Below are positions 26,562 to 35,517 of a stretch of 64,000 bases of DNA, in pieces; position 1 is the stretch's first letter, and each line of letters begins with the position of its first letter. Location: assembly GCF_011050415.1 (NCBI RefSeq), contig NZ_DRFS01000019.1, positions 186,001-250,000 of the forward strand, given 5' to 3'. The position numbers were made by a program, and so were the translations under genes. A model generated the notes under the pieces. It did no database searches. It worked only from the letters and a program-made list of their open reading frames with translations, and was not told the origin of the DNA. This DNA is from Halomonas sp. (GTDB lineage: Bacteria; Pseudomonadota; Gammaproteobacteria; Pseudomonadales; Halomonadaceae).

Positions 26562-26718
26562 GAGGCGTCTCCAACATTTGTTGTTGTGTGTTTGGAAGAG
26601 CTTTATGTGTTTATCAGGCGTGCTGATATATATATCAATAGGCGCTGCGTATGCTAATGTCAACTATATGACAGTATTAAAATTAGCTAAGATGAGTTGT
26701 GATCCAAGGAGGTAAAAC
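26562..26718. promoter_or_regulatory. divergent malonate operon / GntR control region with two palindromes
   Basis: Contains a perfect 14-bp palindrome TGATATATATATCA at 26624-26637 and an imperfect one, TGTCAACTATATGACA, at 26658-26673 with 5-bp perfect arms. Both are typical in size for FadR/FCD-type GntR operators. A strong AAGGAGG precedes the regulator start. Confidence 0.55.
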
Positions 26719-27402
26719 ATGTCGGGCACCAAGCGATCCAACGCTCAGCGATTAAGGGATTCCCTTGAAGATGACATCATCAATGGCCGCCGTTTACCTG
26801 GGGAGCGTCTAGATCCAGAAGCCTTAGGGCAGGCGTTCCAGGTCTCGCGAACGCCGGTACGTGAAGCCTTTCAGCAACTGGTCGCCAGTGGCTTGGTCAC
26901 CGTCTCGCCTAAGAAAGGTACTTTCGTGGCGAAAGTGGGAATCGATCAACTGATTGAAATGTTCGAAGTCATGGCTGAGCTTGAGGGTATGTGTGGACGC
27001 TTGGCAGCACGTCGGATTACTGAGCCGGAACTCAAGGCACTGCGCGAAGCTCACCAGCGCTGCGAAGCAGCGGCCCTGGCAGGTGACAGCGACGAGTATT
27101 ATTACGAAAACGAAACGTTCCATGACTGTATTTATGCCGCCAGCCACAATACCTTCCTGGCTAGCGAAGCGCGTCAGTTGAAGCAGCGCTTAAAACCTTA
27201 TCGGCGGCTTCAATTACAGGTGCGTCAGCGGGTCAACAATTCTCTCAGTGAGCATCAAGCCATCGTAGAAGCGATTGAAAAAGGTGACCCTTTGGCCGCC
27301 CAGCAAGCTCTGAGCGAGCATGTGCTAATTCAAGGGGAGCGATTTAGTGACTTCGTTTCCAGCGTCCGCCGTATGGAAGCACCGTTAGAACAAACTGGCT
27401 AG
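26719..27402 (+). CDS. GntR-family (FCD type) regulator of the malonate operon
   Basis: A 227-residue repressor-type protein. The N-terminal winged helix-turn-helix contains GERLDPEALGQAFQVSRTPVREAFQQL, the GntR signature. The C-terminal FCD all-helical domain has ENETFHDCIYAASHN and HQAIVEAIEKGD with the conserved His metal ligands. Divergent from matP, it very likely senses malonate or malonyl-CoA and controls the operon, as MatR does in rhizobia. Preceded by AAGGAGG. Confidence 0.88.
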   Translation: MSGTKRSNAQRLRDSLEDDIINGRRLPGERLDPEALGQAFQVSRTPVREAFQQLVASGLVTVSPKKGTFVAKVGIDQLIEMFEVMAELEGMCGRLAARRITEPELKALREAHQRCEAAALAGDSDEYYYENETFHDCIYAASHNTFLASEARQLKQRLKPYRRLQLQVRQRVNNSLSEHQAIVEAIEKGDPLAAQQALSEHVLIQGERFSDFVSSVRRMEAPLEQTG

Positions 27403-27458
27403 CGAAGTCCATTTCGGTGGGGTAATGGTCCTTGCCGACATTGAGCGCAGCGCAGACA

Positions 27459-27496
27459 CTCTCTCTAATGCTTTGTTATCCCATTAACGGAGAGAG
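27459..27496 (+). promoter_or_regulatory. possible hairpin hiding the ribosome binding site of the AraC regulator
   Basis: CTCTCTCTAATG (27459-27470) can pair with CATT (27482-27485) and GAGAGAG (27490-27496). The latter is the Shine-Dalgarno stretch of the GTG start at 27500. Pairing would limit translation. Confidence 0.4.
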
Positions 27497-27499
27497 ACC

Positions 27500-28504
27500 G
27501 TGACTCGCCACGTTGCCCTGCTTGCCTATCCCGACTGCCAACTGCTGGATGTCAGCGGCCCCTGGCAGGTGTTTGCCAGCGCCAATGCGCTATGCCCTAA
27601 GCCGCTTTATCAGTTGACGCTGGTGGCCGATACCGTTGGCCCAGTGGCTACTAACGGCGGTTTAGCGGTTCACGCCACCCATAGCTACCACCAACTTAAT
27701 CGTTTACTGCCGCTGGATACGCTGTTGGTGGCGGGGGGCAGTGGCGTCATCCAGCAGCGTGAAATAGCCGCTTTGAAAGAAGTGCTTTGTGAGATCGCTC
27801 CCCATGTTAGGCGCCTTGGGTCTATTTGCTCTGGGGCGTTTTTGTTAGCCGCTGCAGGGCTGCTGGATGGCTGTCGTGTGACCACCCATTGGCGTCATGC
27901 CCAGCAATTGGCCGAAGAGTACCCAGCACTAAGCGTTGAGTCCGATGCGCTGTATATCGAAAGCAATGGTCGCTATACCAGTGCAGGGATAACCGCAGGG
28001 ATCGATTTAGCGCTTTCATTAGTGGAAGCGGATCACGGCGCGGCATTGGCTGGGCGAGTAGCTCGCGAGCTAGTGGTGTTTCTACACCGCCCTGGTGGTC
28101 AGTCTCAGTTTAGCGAAGCACTGCGCCACCAACAGGATGCCGGTCCTCTTCGGCGGTTACTCGATCAACTTCACGCTGACCCCGCGTCCGACCACTCCCT
28201 TGAGCGGATGGCTGATGTGATGGCGGTGACGCCGCGGCATCTAACGCGTCTGTTTAAGCGCCACTTGCAGATTACCCCTGGGGCGTACCTAACCCAATTG
28301 CGCCTGGAACAAGCGCGCCTGGCACTGCTCAACGAGCGCGAACAGCTATCTCTCGAGCGATTGGCACAACGCTGGCGGCTAGGTGGCGCTGAGCAGTTGC
28401 GTCGTCAGTTTCAGCGCTACTACGGCGTTTCGCCCTCGGTCTATCGTCAGCGTTTTGCTTCCTCCTACGTTGATCCACTTCAGGAGAGCGTCTCATGCCG
28501 TTAA
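27500..28504 (+). CDS. AraC-family regulator with GATase-1 (DJ-1/PfpI-like) sensor domain
   Basis: A 334-residue regulator. Residues about 1-190 form a class I glutamine amidotransferase-like (DJ-1/PfpI) domain: VALLAYPDCQLLDVSGPWQVF, LLVAGGSG, and the nucleophile-elbow region SICSGAFLLAAAGLLDG, then GRYTSAGITAGIDL. The C-terminus holds two AraC helix-turn-helix motifs (MAVTPRHLTRLFKRHLQITP; QRWRLGGAEQLRRQFQRYYG). Such regulators (FtrA/GbdR type) sense small metabolites. Starts with GTG after GGAGAGAG and overlaps the MFS gene by 10 bp, so the exporter is its likely target. Confidence 0.88.
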   Translation: MTRHVALLAYPDCQLLDVSGPWQVFASANALCPKPLYQLTLVADTVGPVATNGGLAVHATHSYHQLNRLLPLDTLLVAGGSGVIQQREIAALKEVLCEIAPHVRRLGSICSGAFLLAAAGLLDGCRVTTHWRHAQQLAEEYPALSVESDALYIESNGRYTSAGITAGIDLALSLVEADHGAALAGRVARELVVFLHRPGGQSQFSEALRHQQDAGPLRRLLDQLHADPASDHSLERMADVMAVTPRHLTRLFKRHLQITPGAYLTQLRLEQARLALLNEREQLSLERLAQRWRLGGAEQLRRQFQRYYGVSPSVYRQRFASSYVDPLQESVSCR

Positions 28505-29658
28505 CCGTCGCCCTGTTATCACTCTGTCAAGCGCTGCTGGTCACTGGCAATGTCCTGTTGATTGCTGTTTCACCACTAATAGGCGCCTCTTTAGCGCCCA
28601 GCACGGCTTGGTCGACAGCGCCTGTCGCCACGCAGTGGTTGGGGCTGATGTGCGCCACTATTCCTGCCTCGCTCATCATGGCCAAACTGGGTCGTAAGCG
28701 TGGTTTTATGCTGGGTAATATCATTGGGTTGGCGGGGGCGCTGGTGGCCGTTCAGGCGCTGATGGGGGAGCGCTTTGGGTTATTCCTGTTAGCCACCTGG
28801 CTAATCGGTATCGGCATTGGTTTCGGTCAACTCTATCGCTTTGCCGCCGTGGAGGCCGCGCCCGCGCCGATGCGTGACCGGGCGATTGGGTTGGTGATGG
28901 GCGGTGGCGTACTGGCTGCGTTTGCCGGGCCTTGGTTAGCAAGAGTGAGTCGTGAGTTGGGCGACGTGCCGTTTCTAGGCAGCTTTGTTGGTTTAGCCGT
29001 GCTCTATTCACTGGCGTTGGTGGTATTGATGCTGACCCGGCTACCGCCTGCTTCGCGCACCCACGGAGAAGGCGTCGGGCTTCCGCTAAGAAAAATACTC
29101 AGACAACCCGCGTTTATTGCTGCCGTTACCACAGCAACAGTAGGCTATGGCGTGATGAACCTAGCCATGACCGCTACCCCGTTGGCGATGTCAGGTGCTG
29201 GGCATCACTTTAATCATGTCTCAATGACCATTCAGTGGCATGTGGTGGCAATGTTCTTACCCTCCTTTTTTACTGGCCATTTAACCGCACGGTTCGGTGC
29301 AAAAAGGGTCATCGTCATGGGCTGCCTGCTGCTGGTCGCGAGCGCTCTGGTGGCGCAGTTTAATGCGGGTTTAGCAGGGTTTAACATTGCGCTGATTTTG
29401 CTCGGCTTGGGGTGGAACTTCACTTTTCTACCTGCCACTGGCCTGCTCACCGAAAGCTACCGGCCGGTGGATAAAGCGCGCACCCAGGCAGCCAATGAGT
29501 TCTTATTGTTTGGGACCGTCGCAATGTCGGCATTATTAGCGGGGCCATTGGTGAGTTCTTTAGGCTGGGCAACCCTAAACCTACTGTTGATACCTGTGTC
29601 ACTAATCCCTTTGGGGGTGCTGGCGTGGCAACGTCGTGTCTGGCTGTCAAATGCTTAA
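28495..29658 (+). CDS. MFS transporter
   Basis: A 387-residue major facilitator superfamily protein with about 12 hydrophobic helices. The loop 2-3 motif appears as AKLGRKRGF and its C-terminal counterpart as TARFGAKRV, with a basic central loop (RTHGEGVGLPLRKILRQ) between the halves. Substrate cannot be read from the sequence. Translation is coupled to the AraC-type regulator by overlap, so export or uptake of that regulator's ligand is the simplest view. Confidence 0.88.
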   Translation: MPLTVALLSLCQALLVTGNVLLIAVSPLIGASLAPSTAWSTAPVATQWLGLMCATIPASLIMAKLGRKRGFMLGNIIGLAGALVAVQALMGERFGLFLLATWLIGIGIGFGQLYRFAAVEAAPAPMRDRAIGLVMGGGVLAAFAGPWLARVSRELGDVPFLGSFVGLAVLYSLALVVLMLTRLPPASRTHGEGVGLPLRKILRQPAFIAAVTTATVGYGVMNLAMTATPLAMSGAGHHFNHVSMTIQWHVVAMFLPSFFTGHLTARFGAKRVIVMGCLLLVASALVAQFNAGLAGFNIALILLGLGWNFTFLPATGLLTESYRPVDKARTQAANEFLLFGTVAMSALLAGPLVSSLGWATLNLLLIPVSLIPLGVLAWQRRVWLSNA

Positions 29659-29670
29659 CATTTACGCGAC

Positions 29671-29693
29671 GCGCATCGCACTTTGGTGCGCGT
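29671..29693 (+). terminator. weak hairpin after the MFS gene
   Basis: A 5-bp GC-rich stem CGCAC/GTGCG around TTTG that can be lengthened through a bulge, 12 bp after the MFS stop. It is followed by a moderately T-rich stretch (TTATTTCTTTTGTT) but no tight U-run. Confidence 0.35.
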
Positions 29694-29809
29694 TATCTGC
29701 TTATTTCTTTTGTTCGACGCATCTATTAACTATTTTAACAACGCTTCTACCCGCTATTCTTCTCGGCTCCTTCGGCTTTTTACAAAATGATCCTGTTGAA
29801 TTTTAAGAA

Positions 29810-29821
29810 ATGTTATAACAT
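29810..29821. promoter_or_regulatory. Zur-like box upstream of the COG0523 GTPase
   Basis: ATGTTATAACAT, a perfect 12-bp palindrome, 31 bp before the gene start and preceded by AAGAA. It resembles Zur operators of proteobacteria (half site GAAATGTTATA). The identical 12-mer occurs at 35387-35398. Confidence 0.75.
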
Positions 29822-29852
29822 ACGATAAATATCGAGTAGGCAGGAACTCATC

Positions 29853-30839
29853 ATGATAAAAGTCCCCGTTACCGTACTGACAGGTTATTTAGGATCGGGC
29901 AAAACGACGCTCCTCAACCGCATTCTGTCTGAGGATCACGGCAAACGCTACGCAGTGATCGTTAATGAATTTGGCGAGCTAGGGATTGATAACGATCTGG
30001 TCGTTGGCGCCGATGAAGAAGTCTTCGAGATGAATAATGGCTGTATCTGCTGCACCGTTCGCGGTGACCTGATACGCATTATTTCAGGCTTGATGAAGCG
30101 CATTGATCGCTTCGACGCGGTGATTATTGAAACGACAGGGCTGGCGGATCCTGCGCCGGTAGCGCAGACGTTTTTTGTTGATGAGGATGTGCGCAGCAAA
30201 ACGGCGCTGGATGCCGTGGTGACGGTCACCGACGCCAAGCACCTACCCGCTCGGCTTAGCGATAGTCCCGAAGCGGCTGAGCAGGTGGCGTTTGCCGACG
30301 TCATTATCCTCAACAAGATCGATCTTATCGATGAGCAAGAGCAGCAGGCGCTCATTGCTCGGATTCACACCATTAACCCCTATGCAAAAGTCGTTACGGC
30401 CAACCATTGCGATATAGACCTTTCTGAGGTGCTCGACCTGGGAGCCTTTGATCTGGAAAGGATTATCTCGCTAGAGCCGGGGTTTCTGACCGAAGAGCAT
30501 ACCCATGAGCATGATGAACAGGTCAAGAGTGTTTCGTTGACGGCGAGTCAGCCGCTGCTCCCCGAGCGGTTCGATGCTTGGATCACGGAAGTGTTGCGTA
30601 GCGATGGGGTGAATATTCTGCGCTGCAAAGGGATTTTAGATCTGCTTGATCAGCCCCAGCGCTATGTTTTTCAAAGCGTGCATATGCTGGCCAATGGGAT
30701 CTTTACCCAGCCATGGACGAATAGTGAGCCTCGCCATAGCCGCCTGGTGTTTATTGGTCGTGACCTTGACGAAGCAAAGCTGCGGGCCGGGTTCGAGGCG
30801 TGTATCCACAGCGTGAGCGTCCCCCAGGAGCGGTCATGA
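29853..30839 (+). CDS. COG0523 (G3E) GTPase, probable zinc metallochaperone
   Basis: A 328-residue GTPase of the zinc-linked COG0523 group (ZigA/YeiR/YciC type). Walker A is [22 protein letters not shown] and the CICC metal motif ([13 protein letters not shown]) follow; NKIDL gives guanine specificity. A His-rich patch EEHTHEHDE lies before the CobW_C domain, as expected for a metal-binding member. With a Zur-like box just upstream, a role in allocating zinc under starvation is likely. It overlaps the WD40 gene by ATGA. Confidence 0.88.
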   Translation: MIKVPVTVLTGYLGSGKTTLLNRILSEDHGKRYAVIVNEFGELGIDNDLVVGADEEVFEMNNGCICCTVRGDLIRIISGLMKRIDRFDAVIIETTGLADPAPVAQTFFVDEDVRSKTALDAVVTVTDAKHLPARLSDSPEAAEQVAFADVIILNKIDLIDEQEQQALIARIHTINPYAKVVTANHCDIDLSEVLDLGAFDLERIISLEPGFLTEEHTHEHDEQVKSVSLTASQPLLPERFDAWITEVLRSDGVNILRCKGILDLLDQPQRYVFQSVHMLANGIFTQPWTNSEPRHSRLVFIGRDLDEAKLRAGFEACIHSVSVPQERS

Positions 30840-31852
30840 GTCAGCCAGCCTCGATCCTTGAACAGTTGGGGAGTCAGTGGCAGTGGCCGGCGTATGTGTT
30901 ATCTGCCTGTTTTGATAAAGCGAACAATCTGGCTTTTGCACTTGGTGATGGTAGCGTGCGTCTGTTTCCCGCTGATGTCGATCATGAACCCCTTAGCATC
31001 AAAGCCCATGAAGGTGCCGTGCTGAGTCTTTCCAGCGCGCCGAAAACGGGATTTTTGAGCGGCGGCGATGATGGGCGCTTTATGCGTATTGACGCCGATG
31101 GCACGCTCACTGAACTGACTGATTTTCAGGGGCGCTGGATCGACCATGTAGCAAGCCACGCTAGTGGCGTGATGGCCTGTACCGAAGGCAAACGGCTGCA
31201 TTTGTATCCTGGAAGAGGCCAGCCACTGGTACGTGAATTTCCCAGTACAGTAGGGGGCATCTGTTTTGCACCTAACGGTTACCGAATGGCCGTGGCCCAT
31301 TACGGTGGTGTAACGCTCTGCTCCACGCGCTCGGCGGATTCCACGCCAGTGTTGCTCAAGTGCCCCGGTTCGCACTTGGCGGTTACCTGGAGCCCGGATA
31401 GTCGCTTCGTTATTTCTGCCATGCAGGAAGAGTGTCTACGCGGTTGGCGACTGGAAGATAATGATGCCTTGTTTATGAGTGGTTATAGCGCAAAGGTGAA
31501 ATCGTTGGCCTGGTTCAATGGTGGACGCTATTTGGCTACCAGCGGTAGCCCCTGTGCGCCTTGCTGGTCATTCAAAGGCCGCAAAGGGCCCAAAGGGCGT
31601 GAACCGTTAACACCGGGTGAATCGACCAGTGCCTTAGTCACCGCCGTCGCCGGAGATCCCAAGCACGCTATCCTCGCGATCGGTTACGATGACGGTCAAG
31701 TCACCATCGCAGAGCCCCTACGCGATCAGGAAGTCGTCATTAAACCACCCGGCAATGGGGCCATTACCACCCTAGGCTGGTCGTCGGATGGCAACTGGCT
31801 GGCCTTTGGCACAGAGACAGGGTTTGCCGGGCGTCTCCCGGTAGGTGGTTAG
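30836..31852 (+). CDS. WD40-repeat protein in the zinc-responsive operon
   Basis: A 338-residue protein built of WD40-type blades: repeated cores such as [35 protein letters not shown] and [16 protein letters not shown], and a final [17 protein letters not shown]. No signal peptide or membrane segment, so a cytoplasmic beta-propeller. Start chosen at the ATG overlapping the GTPase stop. Tight coupling suggests that it works with the GTPase, perhaps as a client or scaffold. A CAPC motif ([13 protein letters not shown]) could bind metal. Function not established. Confidence 0.8.
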   Translation: MSQPASILEQLGSQWQWPAYVLSACFDKANNLAFALGDGSVRLFPADVDHEPLSIKAHEGAVLSLSSAPKTGFLSGGDDGRFMRIDADGTLTELTDFQGRWIDHVASHASGVMACTEGKRLHLYPGRGQPLVREFPSTVGGICFAPNGYRMAVAHYGGVTLCSTRSADSTPVLLKCPGSHLAVTWSPDSRFVISAMQEECLRGWRLEDNDALFMSGYSAKVKSLAWFNGGRYLATSGSPCAPCWSFKGRKGPKGREPLTPGESTSALVTAVAGDPKHAILAIGYDDGQVTIAEPLRDQEVVIKPPGNGAITTLGWSSDGNWLAFGTETGFAGRLPVGG

Positions 31853-31913
31853 CGGCTCGCACGACTTTTCTATTCACATTACTTATCAGCCACACCACCT
31901 ATCAGGGAGATTT

Positions 31914-32279
31914 ATGATTGCCAAACGGGAACGCGGCAAGCTGGAGCGGCAGCTCGTTGCTTCGCTGACCGATGCCTGCGAACAGGCCAAAGCAGAGGTG
32001 GCTGGGTTTGTTTGGCTAACCCACTGCGTCGACTACCAGCATTTCCCCGAAAGCCTTGTCGTTATCTGGGTATTTGATACCGATGCTCACTTGGCCTCAG
32101 CACTGAAGGGTAACGCTAAACAGCGCCTGCATGATTTTACGGCCAACGCCCTGGCCGAGGCTGGCGTAACGCTCGATAGCGTTACCCATCATATCGACTT
32201 TGATAGCGAGCAGGCGTGCCAGCGCACCCACGGTGGCGACTGGCAGCGCCGATTGCGCTCACGCGGCGCGAGGCACTGA
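31914..32279 (+). CDS. conserved hypothetical protein in the zinc-responsive operon
   Basis: A soluble 121-residue alpha/beta protein, MIAKRERGKLERQLVASLTD through FVWLTHCVDYQHFPESLVVIW and ending in THGGDWQRRLRSRGARH. No catalytic or metal motif was recognised. A GGGAGA lies just upstream of the start at 31914; a longer frame would overlap the WD40 gene without a binding site. It overlaps the DUF1289 gene by one base. I do not recognise its function. Confidence 0.7.
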   Translation: MIAKRERGKLERQLVASLTDACEQAKAEVAGFVWLTHCVDYQHFPESLVVIWVFDTDAHLASALKGNAKQRLHDFTANALAEAGVTLDSVTHHIDFDSEQACQRTHGGDWQRRLRSRGARH

Positions 32280-32452
32280 TGGCCAACAAAATCGACAGCC
32301 CTTGCCTATCCACTTGCCAGTTGAAAGGCGGCATGTGCACCAGCTGCGGTCGCAGCATTGAAGAGATCCGTCACTGGAAATCCATGAAGCGGCCCGAAAA
32401 AACCTCCACCCTTAAACGAGCCGAACAGCGGCGCAAGAAGCTCAATAAATAG
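32279..32452 (+). CDS. DUF1289 family protein
   Basis: A 57-residue protein with the DUF1289 layout: SPCLSTCQLKGGMCTSCGRSI (four Cys, probably a small metal site) followed by EEIRHWKSM and a Lys/Arg-rich tail. Function unknown. The ATG shares its first base with the stop of the upstream gene (TGATG), so translation is coupled. Ends 9 bp from the convergent ABC ATPase gene. Confidence 0.82.
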   Translation: MANKIDSPCLSTCQLKGGMCTSCGRSIEEIRHWKSMKRPEKTSTLKRAEQRRKKLNK

Positions 32453-32461
32453 TGTGTAAAC

Positions 32462-33226
32462 CTAGACTGCTTGGCGAAAGCGCATAATCTGCCCTTGCCC
32501 AATGGGATCTTCAAGAATGTCGGCATGCACGCCAAAGGTTTGGCGCAGCCGACGGCACGTCAGCACTTGTCGAGGCGTGCCCAAATCGACCAGACGACCG
32601 CCTTCGATAACCCCAATACGATCACACTCCATTGCTTGGTTGAGATCGTGGAGAGCAATCACCACCGTAATAGGGAGTTGCCTGACCAGCTGAAGAATCG
32701 AAAGTTGATGACGGATATCCAGATGGTTGGTGGGCTCATCCAGCAGTAACACGCTAGGCTGTTGGGCCAAGGCTCTTGCGATATGGGCCCGCTGGCGCTC
32801 GCCACCGGAAAGCGTATGCCAGAGACGCTCAGCCATCGATTGCATTCCCACATCCGCCAGCGCGCGAGAGACGATCGCCTCATCCTTCTCAGACCAGGGG
32901 TGAAACGGCGAAAGAAAAGGCGTTCGACCGAGGGATACGGCCTGGTAAACGCTAATACGCTCGGTGGTATTGGCCTGCTGCTCGACCAGCGCCACCGAGC
33001 GCGCAATGTCTCGCTGGCGCATGCGGCCCATATCCTGCTCGCCGACGCGTACGCGACCCACTTTGGGTTTTTGAAGACCGGCGAACAGGCGTAGCAGCGT
33101 CGTTTTCCCCGAGCCGTTTGGCCCGATCAGCCCAAAGGTTTCACCCGTAGCAATTTCAAAGCTGACATCCTCCAGCAGCGTACGTCCCTGAACTTTCCAG
33201 CTCAGATTTTCTGCAGCGAGTTTCAT
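32462..33226 (-). CDS. FecE-type ABC transporter ATPase (metal or metallophore import)
   Basis: A 254-residue ATPase. Walker [13 protein letters not shown], signature LSGGERQRAHIARAL, Walker B VLLLDEPTNHLD, and a switch His in ALHDLNQAM. It belongs to the iron-siderophore/cobalamin (type II importer) group. It overlaps the permease gene by 4 bp. The Zur-like box upstream of the binding-protein gene suggests that zinc or a zinc chelate is imported, though iron or cobalamin cannot be excluded from the protein alone. Confidence 0.88.
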   Translation of the reverse strand: MKLAAENLSWKVQGRTLLEDVSFEIATGETFGLIGPNGSGKTTLLRLFAGLQKPKVGRVRVGEQDMGRMRQRDIARSVALVEQQANTTERISVYQAVSLGRTPFLSPFHPWSEKDEAIVSRALADVGMQSMAERLWHTLSGGERQRAHIARALAQQPSVLLLDEPTNHLDIRHQLSILQLVRQLPITVVIALHDLNQAMECDRIGVIEGGRLVDLGTPRQVLTCRRLRQTFGVHADILEDPIGQGQIMRFRQAV

Positions 33227-34290
33227 CGTGATCTTGCTCCGCGAATCAGTATTAAAGCAAAAACCGGCGCGCCAACCAGTGCCGTGACAACACCAATGGG
33301 GAGTACCTGCCCTGCCACCAGCACACGAGACACCACATCGGCGCCGATTAGAAATACCGCGCCCGCCAAGGCCGAGGCGGGCACCAGACGAGTATGCCGG
33401 CTCCCCGTTAGAAACCGCATGGCATGAGGAATAACCAACCCCACAAAGCCGATAGCACCTACCATGGAAACCATCACGGCGGTCATCAGCGCGACGGTAG
33501 CGATCAGGATGCCCCGGTCACGGCGCACAGCGATGCCCATGGATGCCGCGCTGTCGATGCCAAAGGTAAAGGCATCTAGCGTTCGCCGATACCAGAGACA
33601 TATCAACAGGCCGCTAAGCGCGGTGGGTATGGCAAGAAAGGCGTTGTCCCAGCGAACGCCGGAAAGATTGCCCATTAGCCAGAACATGATGCCGCGGGCC
33701 TGCTCAGCGCTGGCCGACTTGGCGATGATAAATGCCGTCAAGGCGTTAAACAGGCTCGACCCGGCGATGCCGGCCAGAATGATTACGCCGGAGGTCTGTG
33801 TTCCTCCGCCGGGGCTATCAGACGCTGCGTAGGCGAGCACCACCACCAATCCAAAGGCCGCGATGGCTCCGACCATGGCACCCGCCGAGAGCGTTACAAC
33901 GCCCGCGCCAACCCCGGCAACGGCTACCAAAACCGCGCCGGTCGATGCGCCTGCGGAAATTCCCATCAGGTAGGGATCGGCCAACGGATTGCGCAGCAGC
34001 GCCTGAAGCACCACCCCGGACAGCGCCAGCCCGGCACCACAGCACGCGGCGACGACTGCGCGGCTGAGGCGGTAACTCCAGATAATCCCGGCATCGATTC
34101 GATCAACGGGATAGCCAGCGCCCAGCAACTGATTGGCAAGCACCTTTAGTACCGTTTCTACTGGTATCGATGTCTCGCCAATCGCGGTTCCGGCGATTAG
34201 CGCCGAGAAGAGAGTCAGCGGCGCCAGCCATAACCAGTGGCCACGCATCTGAAGGCGTGGCCATGTCGTGAGCGCAGATGCCTTGTTCAT
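33223..34290 (-). CDS. FecCD-type ABC transporter permease
   Basis: A 355-residue membrane protein with about ten helices, matching FecCD/BtuC permeases. Family segments: RLSRAVVAACCGAGLALSGV, NPLADPYLMGISAGASTGAV and GFVGLVIPHAMRFLTGSRHT, the last being the loop that contacts the ATPase. Overlaps both neighbours by 4 bp. Works with the binding protein and ATPase of the same operon. Confidence 0.9.
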   Translation of the reverse strand: MNKASALTTWPRLQMRGHWLWLAPLTLFSALIAGTAIGETSIPVETVLKVLANQLLGAGYPVDRIDAGIIWSYRLSRAVVAACCGAGLALSGVVLQALLRNPLADPYLMGISAGASTGAVLVAVAGVGAGVVTLSAGAMVGAIAAFGLVVVLAYAASDSPGGGTQTSGVIILAGIAGSSLFNALTAFIIAKSASAEQARGIMFWLMGNLSGVRWDNAFLAIPTALSGLLICLWYRRTLDAFTFGIDSAASMGIAVRRDRGILIATVALMTAVMVSMVGAIGFVGLVIPHAMRFLTGSRHTRLVPASALAGAVFLIGADVVSRVLVAGQVLPIGVVTALVGAPVFALILIRGARSR

Positions 34291-35303
34291 CGCTCGAAGG
34301 TCATCCTCGATAGAGCATCTGATAATGTTTCGAGTCCGAAGATGGTGCGCATCGTCGCGCTCATGGCGTGGGCGTCCATCTCTATGATATGGCCGTTTTG
34401 AACCGCCTGCATTTCGCTCGTCACAGGGTCGCTTTCCAGAAATGCACGCTTGGCATCGACATCGTCAGCGGGGTAGCGGCGGCGGTCCATATGCGCGATG
34501 ACGATTACATCAGGGTTGGCTCGGGCAATAGTTTCCCAGTCAACGGTAGGCCACTCCTCATCTGACTCGATGACGTTATGTATCCCTAGTGACTGCATCA
34601 TATAGCCGGGCGCGCCCAGTTGCCCCGCAACAAAGGGAGCAACGCCATTATCCGGCGAGGAGAACCAGAATACGGCGGAAAGGTCATCCGGTAGATCAAG
34701 CTGGGCGGCGGTAGCTACCGCGTCGGCTTCACGGGACTCAAGACTCTCAATTAATGCTTCACCAGCCGGTTGTACATTGAAAATTTCGGCAAGCTCGGCA
34801 ATGCCCTTATAGACGTGATCCGGCGAGAACGGAGCTGTACGCATGCCGTCGCCGCCAGTGGTGTTGTCTTTGGTATCGCAGTCGGCAGGCATGATGTAGG
34901 TGGCAATGCCCAGATCGTCAAACTGCTCACGCGTTCCTACGCTGCCCGTCTCGCCAACATGCCATTCGTACTGCACCGCGACTAGTTCGGGGCGCTTGTT
35001 GACCACTGACTCAAAGCTTGGGTCGTTATCGGCAATGCGTTCAATGGAGGCGTTCAGTTCACTAAATTGGGCTAATATGGGCGTAAACCATACAGATGTG
35101 GCCAGCACTTGATCACCAACCCCCAGCGCATAGAGGGTTTCGGTTGCCGACTGGCCGATGGTGACCGTACCGTTGGGCGCTGCCGAAAAGCTAATCTGCT
35201 TGCCACAATTATCCAGCGTTAGCGGGTAGTTTGTTGTCTCAGCCATGGCATAGTTGGCAGACAGGCCAGACACCGCCACCAGCATTGAGCGAATGAGGTC
35301 CAT
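34287..35303 (-). CDS. periplasmic metal/metallophore-binding protein (FecB/TroA-like)
   Basis: A 338-residue binding protein with an N-terminal signal-like stretch (MDLIRSMLVAVSGLSANYAM, cleavage after AMA). Typical segments: VTIGQSATETLYALGVGDQV, KRPELVAVQYEW and ANPDVIVIAHMDRR. The start is uncertain. The strong AAGGAGG upstream is followed by an ATG (35326) in another frame, whose 35-codon frame overlaps the gene start. In-frame choices are ATG 35303 and TTG 35315. One extra base in the A5 run at 35305-35309 would join the two, so a frameshift in the sequence or a real reading-frame switch is possible. Confidence 0.82.
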   Translation of the reverse strand: MDLIRSMLVAVSGLSANYAMAETTNYPLTLDNCGKQISFSAAPNGTVTIGQSATETLYALGVGDQVLATSVWFTPILAQFSELNASIERIADNDPSFESVVNKRPELVAVQYEWHVGETGSVGTREQFDDLGIATYIMPADCDTKDNTTGGDGMRTAPFSPDHVYKGIAELAEIFNVQPAGEALIESLESREADAVATAAQLDLPDDLSAVFWFSSPDNGVAPFVAGQLGAPGYMMQSLGIHNVIESDEEWPTVDWETIARANPDVIVIAHMDRRRYPADDVDAKRAFLESDPVTSEMQAVQNGHIIEMDAHAMSATMRTIFGLETLSDALSRMTFER

Positions 35304-35386
35304 GAAAAATCCCAATAGGTTGCCATACCAATGCCTCCTTTAGCCACGCGGGAGGCAAAGAGAAAATGATGTGTTGCTTTATTGTT

Positions 35387-35398
35387 ATGTTATAACAT
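35387..35398. promoter_or_regulatory. Zur-like box upstream of the metal ABC importer
   Basis: ATGTTATAACAT, extendable to the 14-bp palindrome TATGTTATAACATA (35386-35399), 84 bp before the ATG of the binding-protein gene. Same 12-mer as at 29810-29821. Confidence 0.75.
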
Positions 35399-35517
35399 AT
35401 TTTTTAAGTTGCAAAGTAGTCCCTTGCCGCTACCCAGGGTCAAGTGCTCGGTAGCGTAAAAAGAGGAAGAGACAGGTTGAGAAATGAGACGACCCAGATA
35501 AAGGGCAGAAGTGGTGG

